DNA from: JAJFJD01 sp965228425
GTDB lineage: Bacteria; Pseudomonadota; Alphaproteobacteria; UBA8366
Assembly: GCA_965228425.1 (NCBI GenBank)
Contig: OZ245815.1
Span: 4,960,001 to 5,024,000, forward strand
Reading direction: 5' to 3'
Length of the DNA: 64,000 nt
Part shown: positions 42,734 through 51,220 of the stretch, piece by piece
Layout: every line of letters begins with the position of its first letter
Numbering within the stretch: the stretch's first letter is position 1
The notes under the pieces: generated by a model
Database searches by the model: none
What the model saw: only the letters and a program-made list of their open reading frames with translations
Told to the model about the DNA's origin: nothing
Position numbers and translations under genes: made by a program

Positions 42734-44101
42734 TCAGCTGTCGATCTCCGGCGCCTTGCTGGTCGACTTTATGCCTTGCGGCTGACCGACCACCGTAACC
42801 GTCAACTTGTCGACGTCGAGGATTCGCTTCGCGAGCCGGTCGATGTCTTGCCGCGTCACGCTGTCGATTAGCCCGGCGCGGCGATCGAGATAGTCGATCC
42901 CCAGCGCGTGATACTGCACGGAAACGAGGATCGACGCGATCCGGTCGCTGCTGGTGAACCGCAGCGGGAAGGAACCGTTGAGATAGAGTTTCGCGTTTTT
43001 CAACTCCTCGTCCGACACGCCGGTCTCGCGCATCCGCCGGATCTGCGCCCGGATCAGTTCGACCGATTGGGCCATGCCGGCATTCGCGGTCGACACACCG
43101 CCCATCCAAAACGGCGCGCCCTCGCGCGGGCTGAGATAGCTATAGACCGAATAGGCGAGGCCGCGCTTCTCGCGCACCTCGTCGTAGAGCCAGGAACTGA
43201 ACGACCCGCCGCCGAGGATATGGTTCATCACATAGGCGGTGTAGTAATCCGGATCACGCCGCGGCAGCGCCGGCAACCCGAAGACCGCCACGCTTTGCGG
43301 TACCGGCCGCTCCACGACATAGGTCGCACCAAGCGCGGCGGGCAGGGCCTTCTCGAGCGGCTGGCGCTCGGCCTTGGCCGGCAAGTCACCGAAGGCCTTG
43401 TCCAACAACGCGCCGAGTTCCGACGGGGAGATATCGCCGGACACGCCGATCAGCAACTGGTCGCGCGCGAGATGGCGTTTAACGAAACCCCGCATGTCTG
43501 CGACCTCGATCGCATTGATCGTGGTTTCGGTCCCGCTGACCGGCCGGCCGTACGGATGATTGGGAAAGACGGCGCGTTGCCAGATGCGCCGCGCGATGTA
43601 TCCCGGGCGCGTCGACCGGCGCTTGAGCGACGCCACAATCTCACCCCGGATGCGCTGCACCGGCGCGGCGTCGAAACGCGGCTCGGTCATCGCCAACCGC
43701 AATAACCGCACCGCTTCGTCGCGGTTGCGGTTGAGCGTCTTCAGGCTGCCGCTGAAGGTATCGTATCCCGCGTTGAATCCCAGCCGTATCGATAGATTCT
43801 GCAGGCGGCCCTGAAAGGCCTGGCTGTCCATGTCGCCGGCCCCCTCGTCGAGCAGCGACGCGGTCATGCTGGCCAACCCGCCCTTCCCGGTCGGGTCGGC
43901 CGTTGCGCCGCCTCGAAACAGGAACTCGATGGCAAGCAGCGGCACCGACGTATCGTGCACGAACCACGCCTCGATCCCGCCGGGGCTGATGACTTTCTGC
44001 ACCTCGACCGCGCGGGCCGCATGGGTCCAACCGACAGTCAGCAGAACGACAAGCAGGACCGCCCGGCCGGTGAAACCACTACGTTGTTTTTTTCCGTACA
44101 T
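42734..44101 (-). CDS. M16 family peptidase homologue without HxxEH (inactive partner)
   Basis: This 455-aa exported protein has an N-terminal signal segment (AVLLVVLLTVGWTHAARAVE). The zinc motif position that reads HxxEH in active M16 enzymes is SLLDEGA here, so it should be proteolytically inactive. In two-gene M16 pairs this subunit supplies a glycine-rich loop; RFTSSDRIASILV and REKRGLAYSVYSYLSPREG are typical of the C-terminal domain. It follows the active M16 gene by 10 bases, so a heterodimer like mitochondrial MPP is likely. It acts in the periplasm. Confidence 0.9.
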   Translation of the reverse strand: MYGKKQRSGFTGRAVLLVVLLTVGWTHAARAVEVQKVISPGGIEAWFVHDTSVPLLAIEFLFRGGATADPTGKGGLASMTASLLDEGAGDMDSQAFQGRLQNLSIRLGFNAGYDTFSGSLKTLNRNRDEAVRLLRLAMTEPRFDAAPVQRIRGEIVASLKRRSTRPGYIARRIWQRAVFPNHPYGRPVSGTETTINAIEVADMRGFVKRHLARDQLLIGVSGDISPSELGALLDKAFGDLPAKAERQPLEKALPAALGATYVVERPVPQSVAVFGLPALPRRDPDYYTAYVMNHILGGGSFSSWLYDEVREKRGLAYSVYSYLSPREGAPFWMGGVSTANAGMAQSVELIRAQIRRMRETGVSDEELKNAKLYLNGSFPLRFTSSDRIASILVSVQYHALGIDYLDRRAGLIDSVTRQDIDRLAKRILDVDKLTVTVVGQPQGIKSTSKAPEIDS

Positions 44102-44111
44102 GGGGTGTCCC

Positions 44112-45455
44112 TCAGCTTGTTTTTTCCGGAAGCAGCACGGCGGTAACGGTGCCCGTCTGCCCGAAGACCGCCTTGGCGGCGGCGTTCACCGTTTCGACCG
44201 TGACCGCGCCGATCCGTTCCGGCCAACGCTCGACATCTTCGATCGTCATGCCGACCATCAGGGCGCTGCCGATAATACGCGCCGGTCCGCTGACCGAATC
44301 CCGCGCGAAGATCGCCGCATCCTGGAGGCGCTGCACCGCGTCCTTCACTTCCTGCACCGTCACCCCGTCCTTGAGCAGCCGGGCGATCTCGCGTTCGGTC
44401 AAGGCTTCCACGTCTTCCAGCTTCTGGCCGGGGCGCGGCGACCCGTAGAGCGCGAGCTGTCCCGGCCCGCGCGCGTCGGCGTCATACCAGGCGCCGGCGG
44501 AGGCCGCGACCTTTTCCTCGACCGCCAATGTCTTGTAGAGCCGGCTCGTCGAACCGCCGCCCAAAATCTCGGCCAGAACCTGCAGGGCGTAGGTATGCTC
44601 CGCCGGCCCGGACGCATAGCTGGGCGCCAGATAGCGGCGCGACCAGGTCGGCTGGCGCACCTGTTTGTGCTTATAGGTCACACGGCGATCGACCACTTGC
44701 GGCGGCTCGCGCAAATCCGGGCGTTCCGGCAGCGTCCGCGCCGGGATCACGCCGTAGTATTTCTCGGCCAGCGGCTTCACCGTCTCGACGGTCACGTCGC
44801 CGGAAATCACCAGGACGGCGTTGTTCGGCGCGTACCAGGCGCGATAGAAGGCCAACAGATCCTCACGGGTGAGGGCGTTGACCTCATGGTCCCAGCCGAT
44901 AATCGGTATGCGGTAGGGATGGTTCATGTATTGGACTGCGTCGGCCTGCTCGTTCAGTTTGCCCGACGGATTATTCTCGATGCGGCTGCGCCGCTCCTCG
45001 GCAACCACTTTGCGCTCCGGCTCGATCGCTTCGTTCGACAGCACCAGATTGGTCATCCGGTCCGCCTCGATCCGCATCATCTCCTCGAGACGGTCAGAGG
45101 CGACCGACTGGTAGTAACCGGTGTAGTCCTGCGAGGTGAAGGCGTTTTCCTGACCGCCGTTCCGCGCGACGATGGCCGAGAACTCGCCGGGTTTGAGCGT
45201 TTTGGTACCCTTGAACATGAGATGTTCGAGGAAGTGCGCGACTCCGGACTTGCCGGGCGGCTCGTCCATCGCACCGACCTTGTAATAGACCATATGGGTC
45301 ACGACCGGCGCACGGTGGTTGGATATAACCACCACCTGCAAACCGTTCTTCAATGTAAAGCTCTTGGGATTGAACACGGCGGCGTGGCCCGGCACCGAAA
45401 ATGCCAATATCGCCATCGCCGCGAGGAACCGTAAGGAAACCCTCTTAATGCGCAT
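44112..45455 (-). CDS. M16 family zinc peptidase (active subunit)
   Basis: This 447-aa periplasmic peptidase has a signal peptide (FLAAMAILAFSVPGHA), the inverted zinc motif HFLEH in SGVAHFLEHLMFKGT, and the downstream glutamate in VVAEERRSRIENNP. PVVTHMVYYKVGAMDEPPG is the usual N-terminal strand. It pairs with the inactive homologue encoded 10 bases downstream. A promoter with TTGCTT (45514-45519) and CATATA (45491-45496), 17 bases apart, lies 36 bases before the ATG. Confidence 0.93.
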   Translation of the reverse strand: MRIKRVSLRFLAAMAILAFSVPGHAAVFNPKSFTLKNGLQVVVISNHRAPVVTHMVYYKVGAMDEPPGKSGVAHFLEHLMFKGTKTLKPGEFSAIVARNGGQENAFTSQDYTGYYQSVASDRLEEMMRIEADRMTNLVLSNEAIEPERKVVAEERRSRIENNPSGKLNEQADAVQYMNHPYRIPIIGWDHEVNALTREDLLAFYRAWYAPNNAVLVISGDVTVETVKPLAEKYYGVIPARTLPERPDLREPPQVVDRRVTYKHKQVRQPTWSRRYLAPSYASGPAEHTYALQVLAEILGGGSTSRLYKTLAVEEKVAASAGAWYDADARGPGQLALYGSPRPGQKLEDVEALTEREIARLLKDGVTVQEVKDAVQRLQDAAIFARDSVSGPARIIGSALMVGMTIEDVERWPERIGAVTVETVNAAAKAVFGQTGTVTAVLLPEKTS

Positions 45456-45490
45456 CGTCCATCCTATTCAGCGGTCAACGCCAGGCAGCA

Positions 45491-45519
45491 TATATGCGGC
45501 CGCCACCCTACCAAAGCAA
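45491..45519 (-). promoter_or_regulatory. Candidate promoter of the M16 peptidase pair
   Basis: On the minus strand TTGCTT (45519-45514) and CATATA (45496-45491) are 17 bases apart. About 17 bases upstream of the -35, ATAACGA-TG-TCGTTAT (45537-45552) is a perfect 7-bp inverted repeat that may be an operator or part of the bamF transcript end. Confidence 0.45.
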
Positions 45520-45583
45520 TAGGGCGTAAAAACGGTATAACGATGTCGTTATTATTTTGTTTACAAAGGTTACTTTGCCGAAA

Positions 45584-46150
45584 TTACTTTGGCGAAGCGT
45601 CCTTTTTGTCCTTTTCGGGCACCGGCGGCTCGCCCAGGGCCGATTTACGGTTCAACCGTTCGGCTTCCTTCTTGGCGTCGACCACTTCATTGGCTTTCGA
45701 CGCGGTCCGCCAGAAGACCAGCTTATCGACGATCGACTCGTCTTCCGTCACCCGGCCGCTTTCCCGGTTCACCAGGACCCGGATGTCGGGATCCACGTTG
45801 GCCGCGCCTGCGAGTTTGAGCAGTTCCTGCTCACCGGTGGACGGACCGCTTTGGATTTGAACGTTGAATCCATTGCCATTTTGCACGCCCGACGGCTGAC
45901 CGGCGACAGTCTGCCCCGTCCCGGACAACAGCCGGGATCGAGCCTGGTCGCGGGGCGTCACCTCGTTCGGCCGCTCCGCACCGGTGCGCGGCGGCCGCAG
46001 CGAAAAGTCGGGCGGTTGGCTCAACGGTGCTCGGGATACCACGCCGAACTCGTCCGGGCCGGCCCGGCGAGTGGCGTCAAACAGAACGCAGCCCGACAGC
46101 ATTACCGCCGCCATCGCCATCGTTCCTACTTTCAAGACACCACGTTCCAC
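45584..46150 (-). CDS. bamF: DUF3035 lipoprotein, BamF-like
   Basis: This 188-aa lipoprotein has a signal with lipobox (VGTMAMAAVMLSGC) and the DUF3035 hallmark RAGPDEFGVVSRAPLSQPPDFSLRPPR. In alphaproteobacteria this family is the BamF subunit of the outer-membrane beta-barrel assembly machinery. The C-terminal part is low in complexity, charged and Lys-rich. The start at 46150 might be replaced by a downstream ATG, but this start gives a good n-region. It lies 33 bases downstream of lspA in the ribF-ileS-lspA-bamF-M16-M16 block. Confidence 0.85.
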   Translation of the reverse strand: MERGVLKVGTMAMAAVMLSGCVLFDATRRAGPDEFGVVSRAPLSQPPDFSLRPPRTGAERPNEVTPRDQARSRLLSGTGQTVAGQPSGVQNGNGFNVQIQSGPSTGEQELLKLAGAANVDPDIRVLVNRESGRVTEDESIVDKLVFWRTASKANEVVDAKKEAERLNRKSALGEPPVPEKDKKDASPK

Positions 46151-46183
46151 GTCACGCTCCCAATCCTTATTCTAGAACCCGTT

Positions 46184-46663
46184 TTAAATGGGTTTTCGGC
46201 GATTTTCAAACAACCCGTCATAAAGAATCAGGACTACCCCGATGAAAATCGACGAATCGGCGATATTGAACGCCGGCCAATGATAGCCGAATGCGTGAAA
46301 ATCCAGGAAATCGACCACGGCCTGATGCATGAACCGGTCGATGACATTGCCGACCGCGCCGCCGAGCACGAAGCCCAGACCGGCCGCCAAAACCCGGTTA
46401 TCCGCCTTCCGGAGCCACATCACCAGGAAGACCGAGATCACGATCGCCAAGCCGGCCAGAATATACGGCATCCATTGGGCGCTGGACGCGAACAGCCCGA
46501 AACTGACACCGCGGTTCCAGACCAGAACCAGGTTGAAAAAATCCGTTACCGGCACAATCCTCGGATTATCGAGGAATTCGGCGAGAACCCACCATTTGGT
46601 GATTTGATCGGCGACAACGATGACGCCGGCGACGCAAAGTCCCAGCCGCAGCATCCCGTTCAC
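46184..46663 (-). CDS. lspA: Lipoprotein signal peptidase
   Basis: This 159-aa, four-helix aspartyl peptidase cleaves prolipoproteins after diacylglyceryl modification. Catalytic aspartates are in GNVIDRFMH and FNIADSSIFIG, and VWNRGVSFG is also conserved. The start is GTG 46663, whose GTGA overlaps the ileS stop, so the genes are translationally coupled. It is followed by a lipoprotein gene (bamF), whose product it would process. Confidence 0.94.
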   Translation of the reverse strand: MNGMLRLGLCVAGVIVVADQITKWWVLAEFLDNPRIVPVTDFFNLVLVWNRGVSFGLFASSAQWMPYILAGLAIVISVFLVMWLRKADNRVLAAGLGFVLGGAVGNVIDRFMHQAVVDFLDFHAFGYHWPAFNIADSSIFIGVVLILYDGLFENRRKPI

Positions 46664-49497
46664 GCGGCGACGCGGCTGGACCGGACGGCGTCGGCACAGC
46701 GGTTACAGGTTTCCGGAACGTCGGGCTGGCTGCCCACCTCGGGCAAGACCTTCCAGCAGCGGGCGCATTTCTCGCCCTCCGCCGCCTTCGGGATGACCGC
46801 GACACCGCTTACATCGGGCAGCGTGAACGCGGCCGCCGGCGCGGCACCGGCATGGATCGCGGCGTCCGACGTGATGGCGATATCGGCGAGATCGAGCCCG
46901 TCGATCGCGGTCCGGTATTCCTCGGAAAGATAGACGTCCGGCGCGGCAAGCAGGCTGGATCCGATCCGTTTTTCCGCCCTTTCGATCTCCAACGCGCCCA
47001 ACACGACGCGGCGGATGTCGCGCACCTTCTCCCACCGTTCGGCCAACGCGTCGTTGCGCCAATCGGCCGGGATATCGGGATACACCCGCATATGCACGCT
47101 GCCGTCCTCGTCGGGATTGCGGACGAGCCAGGCTTCTTCCGCGGTGAAACACAGGATCGGCGCGAACCATGCGGTCAGACAATCGAACAATGTGGCCAAC
47201 ACGGTCTGCGCGGCGCGGCGGCGCACCGAGTCCGGCGCATCGCAATACAGCGTGTCCTTGCGGATGTCGAAATAGAAGGCGGACAGGTCGATCGCGCAAA
47301 AATCATGCAGGTTCCGGAACATGGCATGGAAGTCGTAGCGCTCGGCGCAATCCCGGATAATCCGGTCCATGTCCCAGATGCGATGCAGCGCCCATTGCTC
47401 CTGTTCCGGCATGTCGGCGGGGTCGACGCGGTCCGTCCCGTCATAGCCGTTGAGGTTTCCCAGCAGGTAGCGCAGCGTATTGCGCAGCCGCCGATAGGCG
47501 TCCACCTGATGCTTGATGATCTCGGGCCCGATCTTGAGATCTTCCGAATAGTCCGACGCGACGACCCACAGCCGCAGCATCTCCGCACCGTATTGGTCGA
47601 CGACCTCTTGCGGTCCGACGGAATTGTTGAGCGATTTGGACATCTTGCGGCCGTCCTCGGCCATCACGAAACCATGGGTCAGGACCTGATCGTAGGGTGC
47701 CCGCCCGCGCGTGCCGCAAGATTCCAGCAGCGAGGAATGGAACCAGCCGCGATGCTGATCCGATCCTTCGAGATACAGCGTCGCCGGCCAGGCAAGGTCG
47801 TCCCGCGCGTCCAGAACGAAGGCATGGGTCGACCCGGAATCGAACCAGACGTCGACGACGTCGCGGACCTGTTCGTAGTCGCCCGGATTGTAGTCGTTGC
47901 CGAGGAACCGCGACGGCTCGCTGTTGAACCAAGCATCGGCCCCCTCGGCTTCGAAGGCCTCGACGATCCGGTCCACCACCTTGGCGTCGCGCAGCGGTTC
48001 GCCGGTTTTCTTCTCGACGAAGACGGGAATCGGCACGCCCCAGGCGCGCTGCCGCGAGATGCACCAGTCCGGCCGGGATTCGATCATCGAATGGAGCCGG
48101 TTGCGTCCCTGCGACGGGAAGAACTCGGTCTCGCCGATCGCGCTAAGCGCCTTGTCGCGCAGGTCGTTGTTGTCCATCGAAATGAACCACTGCGCGGTGT
48201 TGCGGAAGATCAGCGGCGCCTTGGACCGCCAGGAATGGGGATAACTGTGCTTCAACCGCCCCTTGGCCAGCAGACCGCCCGCCTCGATCATCGCGCCGAT
48301 CACGGCCCCGGTGATGTCGCCCGGCTTGCCGTCCGCCGTGTAGACCGTCTTTCCGGCGAACATCGGCACATGGTCATAGAACACGCCGTCCTCGCCGACC
48401 GTCGCCGGAATCTCGAGGCCGTGCTGCGCGCCGAGCACGAAGTCGTCCGCGCCATGGCCCGGCGCAATATGCACGAACCCCGTGCCCTGCTCGGTGGTGA
48501 CGAAATCGGCCGCCATCAGCGGCGCGTCGTGATCGTAGCCCTGCCCGCGGAAGGGATGCGCGCAGACCGTCCCGGCCAACTCCGATCCCTTGAGTTTCCC
48601 GACGACCGAATGGCCGGTGATCTTCGCTTCCTCGCATACGGTCGTCAGCAGGACCTCGGCGACGGCGATCTTCTCACCGACTTGGGCAAGACTGCCCTCA
48701 CCCACCTCGGTGACCTCGATGACCACGTAGTCGAAGTCGGCACCGTAGGCGAGACCCCGGTTGCCCGGCATGGTCCACGGCGTCGTGGTCCAGATTACGA
48801 CCGACGCGCCCTCGAGCACCGGCACGGACGCCTGCACCACGGGAAAGCGGATATGGATCGTCGGCGAGGAGATGTCGTGATACTCGACTTCGGCCTCGGC
48901 CAGCGCGGTCTTCTCGACGATCGACCACAGCACCGGCTTGGACCCGCGGTACAGCCCGCCGTTCAGCAGGAAGGCGCCGATTTCGCGGGCGATCTGCGCT
49001 TCCGCCCCATAGGCCATCGTCGTATATGGCTTGTCCCAATCGCCGAAGACGCCGAGACGCTTGAACTCCTCGCGCTGCACGTCGATCCAATGGGCGGCGA
49101 AGTCGCGGCATTCCTGGCGGAATTCGTCTACCGGAACTGCGTCCTTATCCTGCCCCTTCTCGCGGTACTGTTCCTCGATCTTCCATTCGATCGGCAGGCC
49201 GTGACAGTCCCAACCGGGCACGTAGTTCGCGTCCTTGCCGAGCATCTGCTGCGACCGGTTGACAACATCCTTGAGGATCTTGTTCAGCGCGTGCCCGATA
49301 TGCAGATGACCGTTCGCGTAGGGCGGGCCGTCATGCAGGATGAATTTCGGACGGCCCGTCGACTGCTCGCGCAGCTTGGTCCACAGGTCGATCTCGTGCC
49401 AGCGCGCCAACAGTTCGGGCTCGCGTTTCGGCAGCCCGGCCTTCATGGGGAAGGCCGTCCGCGGCAGGTGAATGGTGTCTTTGTAATCGACAGTCAT
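46660..49497 (-). CDS. ileS: Isoleucyl-tRNA synthetase
   Basis: This 945-aa class I synthetase charges tRNA-Ile. The start is ATG 49497 (MTVDYKDTIHLPRTAFPMKAGLPKREPELLARW); the frame stays open upstream but lacks the family sequence. HIGH is in ANGHLHIGHALNKILKD and KMSKS in DGRKMSKSLNN. The C-terminus has a zinc finger with two C-x-x-C pairs (CARC and CNRC). The editing domain lies between about 190 and 390. It follows ribF by 49 bases and overlaps lspA. Confidence 0.96.
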   Translation of the reverse strand: MTVDYKDTIHLPRTAFPMKAGLPKREPELLARWHEIDLWTKLREQSTGRPKFILHDGPPYANGHLHIGHALNKILKDVVNRSQQMLGKDANYVPGWDCHGLPIEWKIEEQYREKGQDKDAVPVDEFRQECRDFAAHWIDVQREEFKRLGVFGDWDKPYTTMAYGAEAQIAREIGAFLLNGGLYRGSKPVLWSIVEKTALAEAEVEYHDISSPTIHIRFPVVQASVPVLEGASVVIWTTTPWTMPGNRGLAYGADFDYVVIEVTEVGEGSLAQVGEKIAVAEVLLTTVCEEAKITGHSVVGKLKGSELAGTVCAHPFRGQGYDHDAPLMAADFVTTEQGTGFVHIAPGHGADDFVLGAQHGLEIPATVGEDGVFYDHVPMFAGKTVYTADGKPGDITGAVIGAMIEAGGLLAKGRLKHSYPHSWRSKAPLIFRNTAQWFISMDNNDLRDKALSAIGETEFFPSQGRNRLHSMIESRPDWCISRQRAWGVPIPVFVEKKTGEPLRDAKVVDRIVEAFEAEGADAWFNSEPSRFLGNDYNPGDYEQVRDVVDVWFDSGSTHAFVLDARDDLAWPATLYLEGSDQHRGWFHSSLLESCGTRGRAPYDQVLTHGFVMAEDGRKMSKSLNNSVGPQEVVDQYGAEMLRLWVVASDYSEDLKIGPEIIKHQVDAYRRLRNTLRYLLGNLNGYDGTDRVDPADMPEQEQWALHRIWDMDRIIRDCAERYDFHAMFRNLHDFCAIDLSAFYFDIRKDTLYCDAPDSVRRRAAQTVLATLFDCLTAWFAPILCFTAEEAWLVRNPDEDGSVHMRVYPDIPADWRNDALAERWEKVRDIRRVVLGALEIERAEKRIGSSLLAAPDVYLSEEYRTAIDGLDLADIAITSDAAIHAGAAPAAAFTLPDVSGVAVIPKAAEGEKCARCWKVLPEVGSQPDVPETCNRCADAVRSSRVAA

Positions 49498-49546
49498 GGC
49501 TTCGTATTCCGATTGGCGCGCCATCCTATACAGCGCGAGGGCCGGG

Positions 49547-50503
49547 TCAAGAAGCGCCGGCGGCGCGGGTGCGCAAAATTCGCCCGGCCGATGCGCTATC
49601 CTCGGCAATTTGCGCCTTCAACGCGTCGAAACTGTCGAATTTCCGCTCGGGGCGGATGAATTCGATCATGGCGACCCGCAGGTGCTGTCCATAGATGTCG
49701 CCGTCGAAATCGAACAGGTGGGTTTCCAGCAGCAGCCGCGTGCCGTCGACCGTGGGCCGCGTTCCCAGATTGGCCACGCCGTCATACCACTCGGGTGACT
49801 CGCCGTCGCCCACGCCCGCGCGTACGGCGTAAACGCCGAAAGCCGGCCGTATGTATTCGCCAAGCATCAGGTTTGCCGTGGGAAAACCGATGGTCCGTCC
49901 GCGCTGATCGCCCTGCTCGACCCGTCCGTCGATCTCGAACGGGCGCCCGAGCAAGGCAGCCGCATGCCCCGGTTTCCCGGCGGCGAGATAATCCCGGATA
50001 CGGGTCGACGAAAAAATCTCGCCGTCGGCGGAAGCGACCGGCTCGATCACGTTGACGGTAAAGCCGCCATCCACCGCCATGCCTTTCAAAAGGTCGACAT
50101 CGCCGCGGCGGCCGTTTCCGAAGCGGAAGTCGTAGCCGACCGTCACATGGCGGGCGCCGATCCCGTCGATCAGGACCTGTTGCACGAAGTCCTCCGCACC
50201 GACCTGTGCCATGGCTTCGTTAAAGGCCAGGACCATCAGGGTATCGACCTTGAGTGCCGCGAGATGTATCGCCTTGCTGCGGAACGGCGTCAGTCGGAAC
50301 GGCGGCTGGTCCGGCGCGAAAAAGCTGCGGGGATGCGGTTCGAAGGTGACGACCGCGAGCGAAAGACCCTGCGCCGCGGCATCGGCCACGGCACCGCCGA
50401 TCACCTCCTGGTGACCCCGATGGACGCCATCGAAATTACCCAACACGACGGCGCAACCGCGCACATCGTCGGGGACTCCGTCGTAATGACGCAGGATTCG
50501 CAT
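49547..50503 (-). CDS. ribF: Bifunctional riboflavin kinase/FAD synthetase
   Basis: This 318-aa enzyme makes FMN and FAD. The N-terminal nucleotidyltransferase domain has LGNFDGVHRGHQEVI and VGYDFRFGNGRRGD, and EIFSSTRIRDYLAAGKPGHAAALLGRPF joins the domains. The kinase part has GRTIGFPTANL and ETHLFDFDGDIYGQHLRVAMIEFIRPERKFDSFDALKAQIAED. It heads the ribF-ileS-lspA-bamF series, as is common in proteobacteria. FAD and FMN made here would serve SoxAB and FprA, although the link is only metabolic. Confidence 0.95.
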   Translation of the reverse strand: MRILRHYDGVPDDVRGCAVVLGNFDGVHRGHQEVIGGAVADAAAQGLSLAVVTFEPHPRSFFAPDQPPFRLTPFRSKAIHLAALKVDTLMVLAFNEAMAQVGAEDFVQQVLIDGIGARHVTVGYDFRFGNGRRGDVDLLKGMAVDGGFTVNVIEPVASADGEIFSSTRIRDYLAAGKPGHAAALLGRPFEIDGRVEQGDQRGRTIGFPTANLMLGEYIRPAFGVYAVRAGVGDGESPEWYDGVANLGTRPTVDGTRLLLETHLFDFDGDIYGQHLRVAMIEFIRPERKFDSFDALKAQIAEDSASAGRILRTRAAGAS

Positions 50504-50607
50504 TGATTATCACTCGCCGCACCGGCGCTGCCGGCCCTATGCGGGCACAGGTATAGCGGTCCGGAAGGCTTTTGTTTAGTGCTGAAGGCCGGCCGCGTTG
50601 GGCTGGA

Positions 50608-51084
50608 TCAGGCCGCCTTGCGCTTTTTGACGCGTTCGCGCGACGGAACCAGCAGGGTCGAGATGCCCTCGACGACGGGCTCCCCGGCGACCGTGCAGAC
50701 GGATTTAGCCACGGCGCGGCATTTCTCCAGGTTGACGTCGGTGATCGTCACCTCGGTCTGCACCGTGTCGCCCGGCCGTACCGGCGCGAGGAATTTGACC
50801 TCTTGGTTGAGGTAGATACACCCCGGTCCCGGCAACTTGGTGCCCAGGACGGTGGAAATGAATACCGCGGTCAGCATGCCATGCGCGATCCGCCCCTTGA
50901 ACATGGATTCGCGGGCGAATTCCTCGTTCAAATGCAGGGGGTTATTGTCACCGGATATGCCAGCGAAGATCACGATGTCGGTTTCGGTAATCGTCTTTGC
51001 GTATAACGCGTTCATTCCGACCGACAGGTCTTCGATGAAATATCCGTGCAAGTGCGAGTTCGGACCGTCGCCATTCACAGCCAT
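50608..51084 (-). CDS. MaoC-like (R)-specific enoyl-CoA hydratase
   Basis: This 158-aa hot-dog-fold protein has the MaoC/PhaJ hydratase motif: FAGISGDNNPLHLNEEFARESMFKGRIAHGML, with the catalytic Asp and His (D-x-N-P-x-H). It would hydrate trans-2-enoyl-CoA to (R)-3-hydroxyacyl-CoA, feeding polyhydroxyalkanoate synthesis or other acyl-CoA metabolism. It stands alone. A perfect TATAAT on its strand (51139-51144) is flanked by two TGCGGCGCA repeats resembling PhaR-type sites, which fits a PHA connection. Confidence 0.85.
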   Translation of the reverse strand: MAVNGDGPNSHLHGYFIEDLSVGMNALYAKTITETDIVIFAGISGDNNPLHLNEEFARESMFKGRIAHGMLTAVFISTVLGTKLPGPGCIYLNQEVKFLAPVRPGDTVQTEVTITDVNLEKCRAVAKSVCTVAGEPVVEGISTLLVPSRERVKKRKAA

Positions 51085-51126
51085 CTGCGCTTTCCCTTTC
51101 TCGGTAAGCCCGCAAGTTATTGATTT

Positions 51127-51154
51127 TGCGGCGCAGCAATTATAGTGCGGCGCA
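51127..51154 (-). promoter_or_regulatory. maoC -10 box flanked by two TGC-N3-GCA repeats
   Basis: TGCGGCGCA occurs at 51127-51135 and 51146-51154, 19 bases apart, on each side of a minus-strand TATAAT (51144-51139). The -35 is weak. The TGC-N3-GCA pattern is that reported for PhaR/PhbF-type regulators of PHA genes (TGCN3GCAA in Herbaspirillum; CTGC-N3-4-GCAG in Paracoccus), as far as I recall. Confidence 0.45.
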
Positions 51155-51220
51155 ATATAACGAAACGTTAAAGCCAGAGCAATCGTGTAGAAATCTTTAT
51201 TAATTCGGCCTTAAAGGGGT

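Noticed and set aside
46852..49659. Very long open frame (over 900 codons) on the + strand opposite ileS
   Set aside because: It is antisense to a clear isoleucyl-tRNA synthetase with all motifs. Its product is rich in Arg, Gly, His and Asp with no recognisable domain, as expected from the complementary strand of a GC-rich gene.
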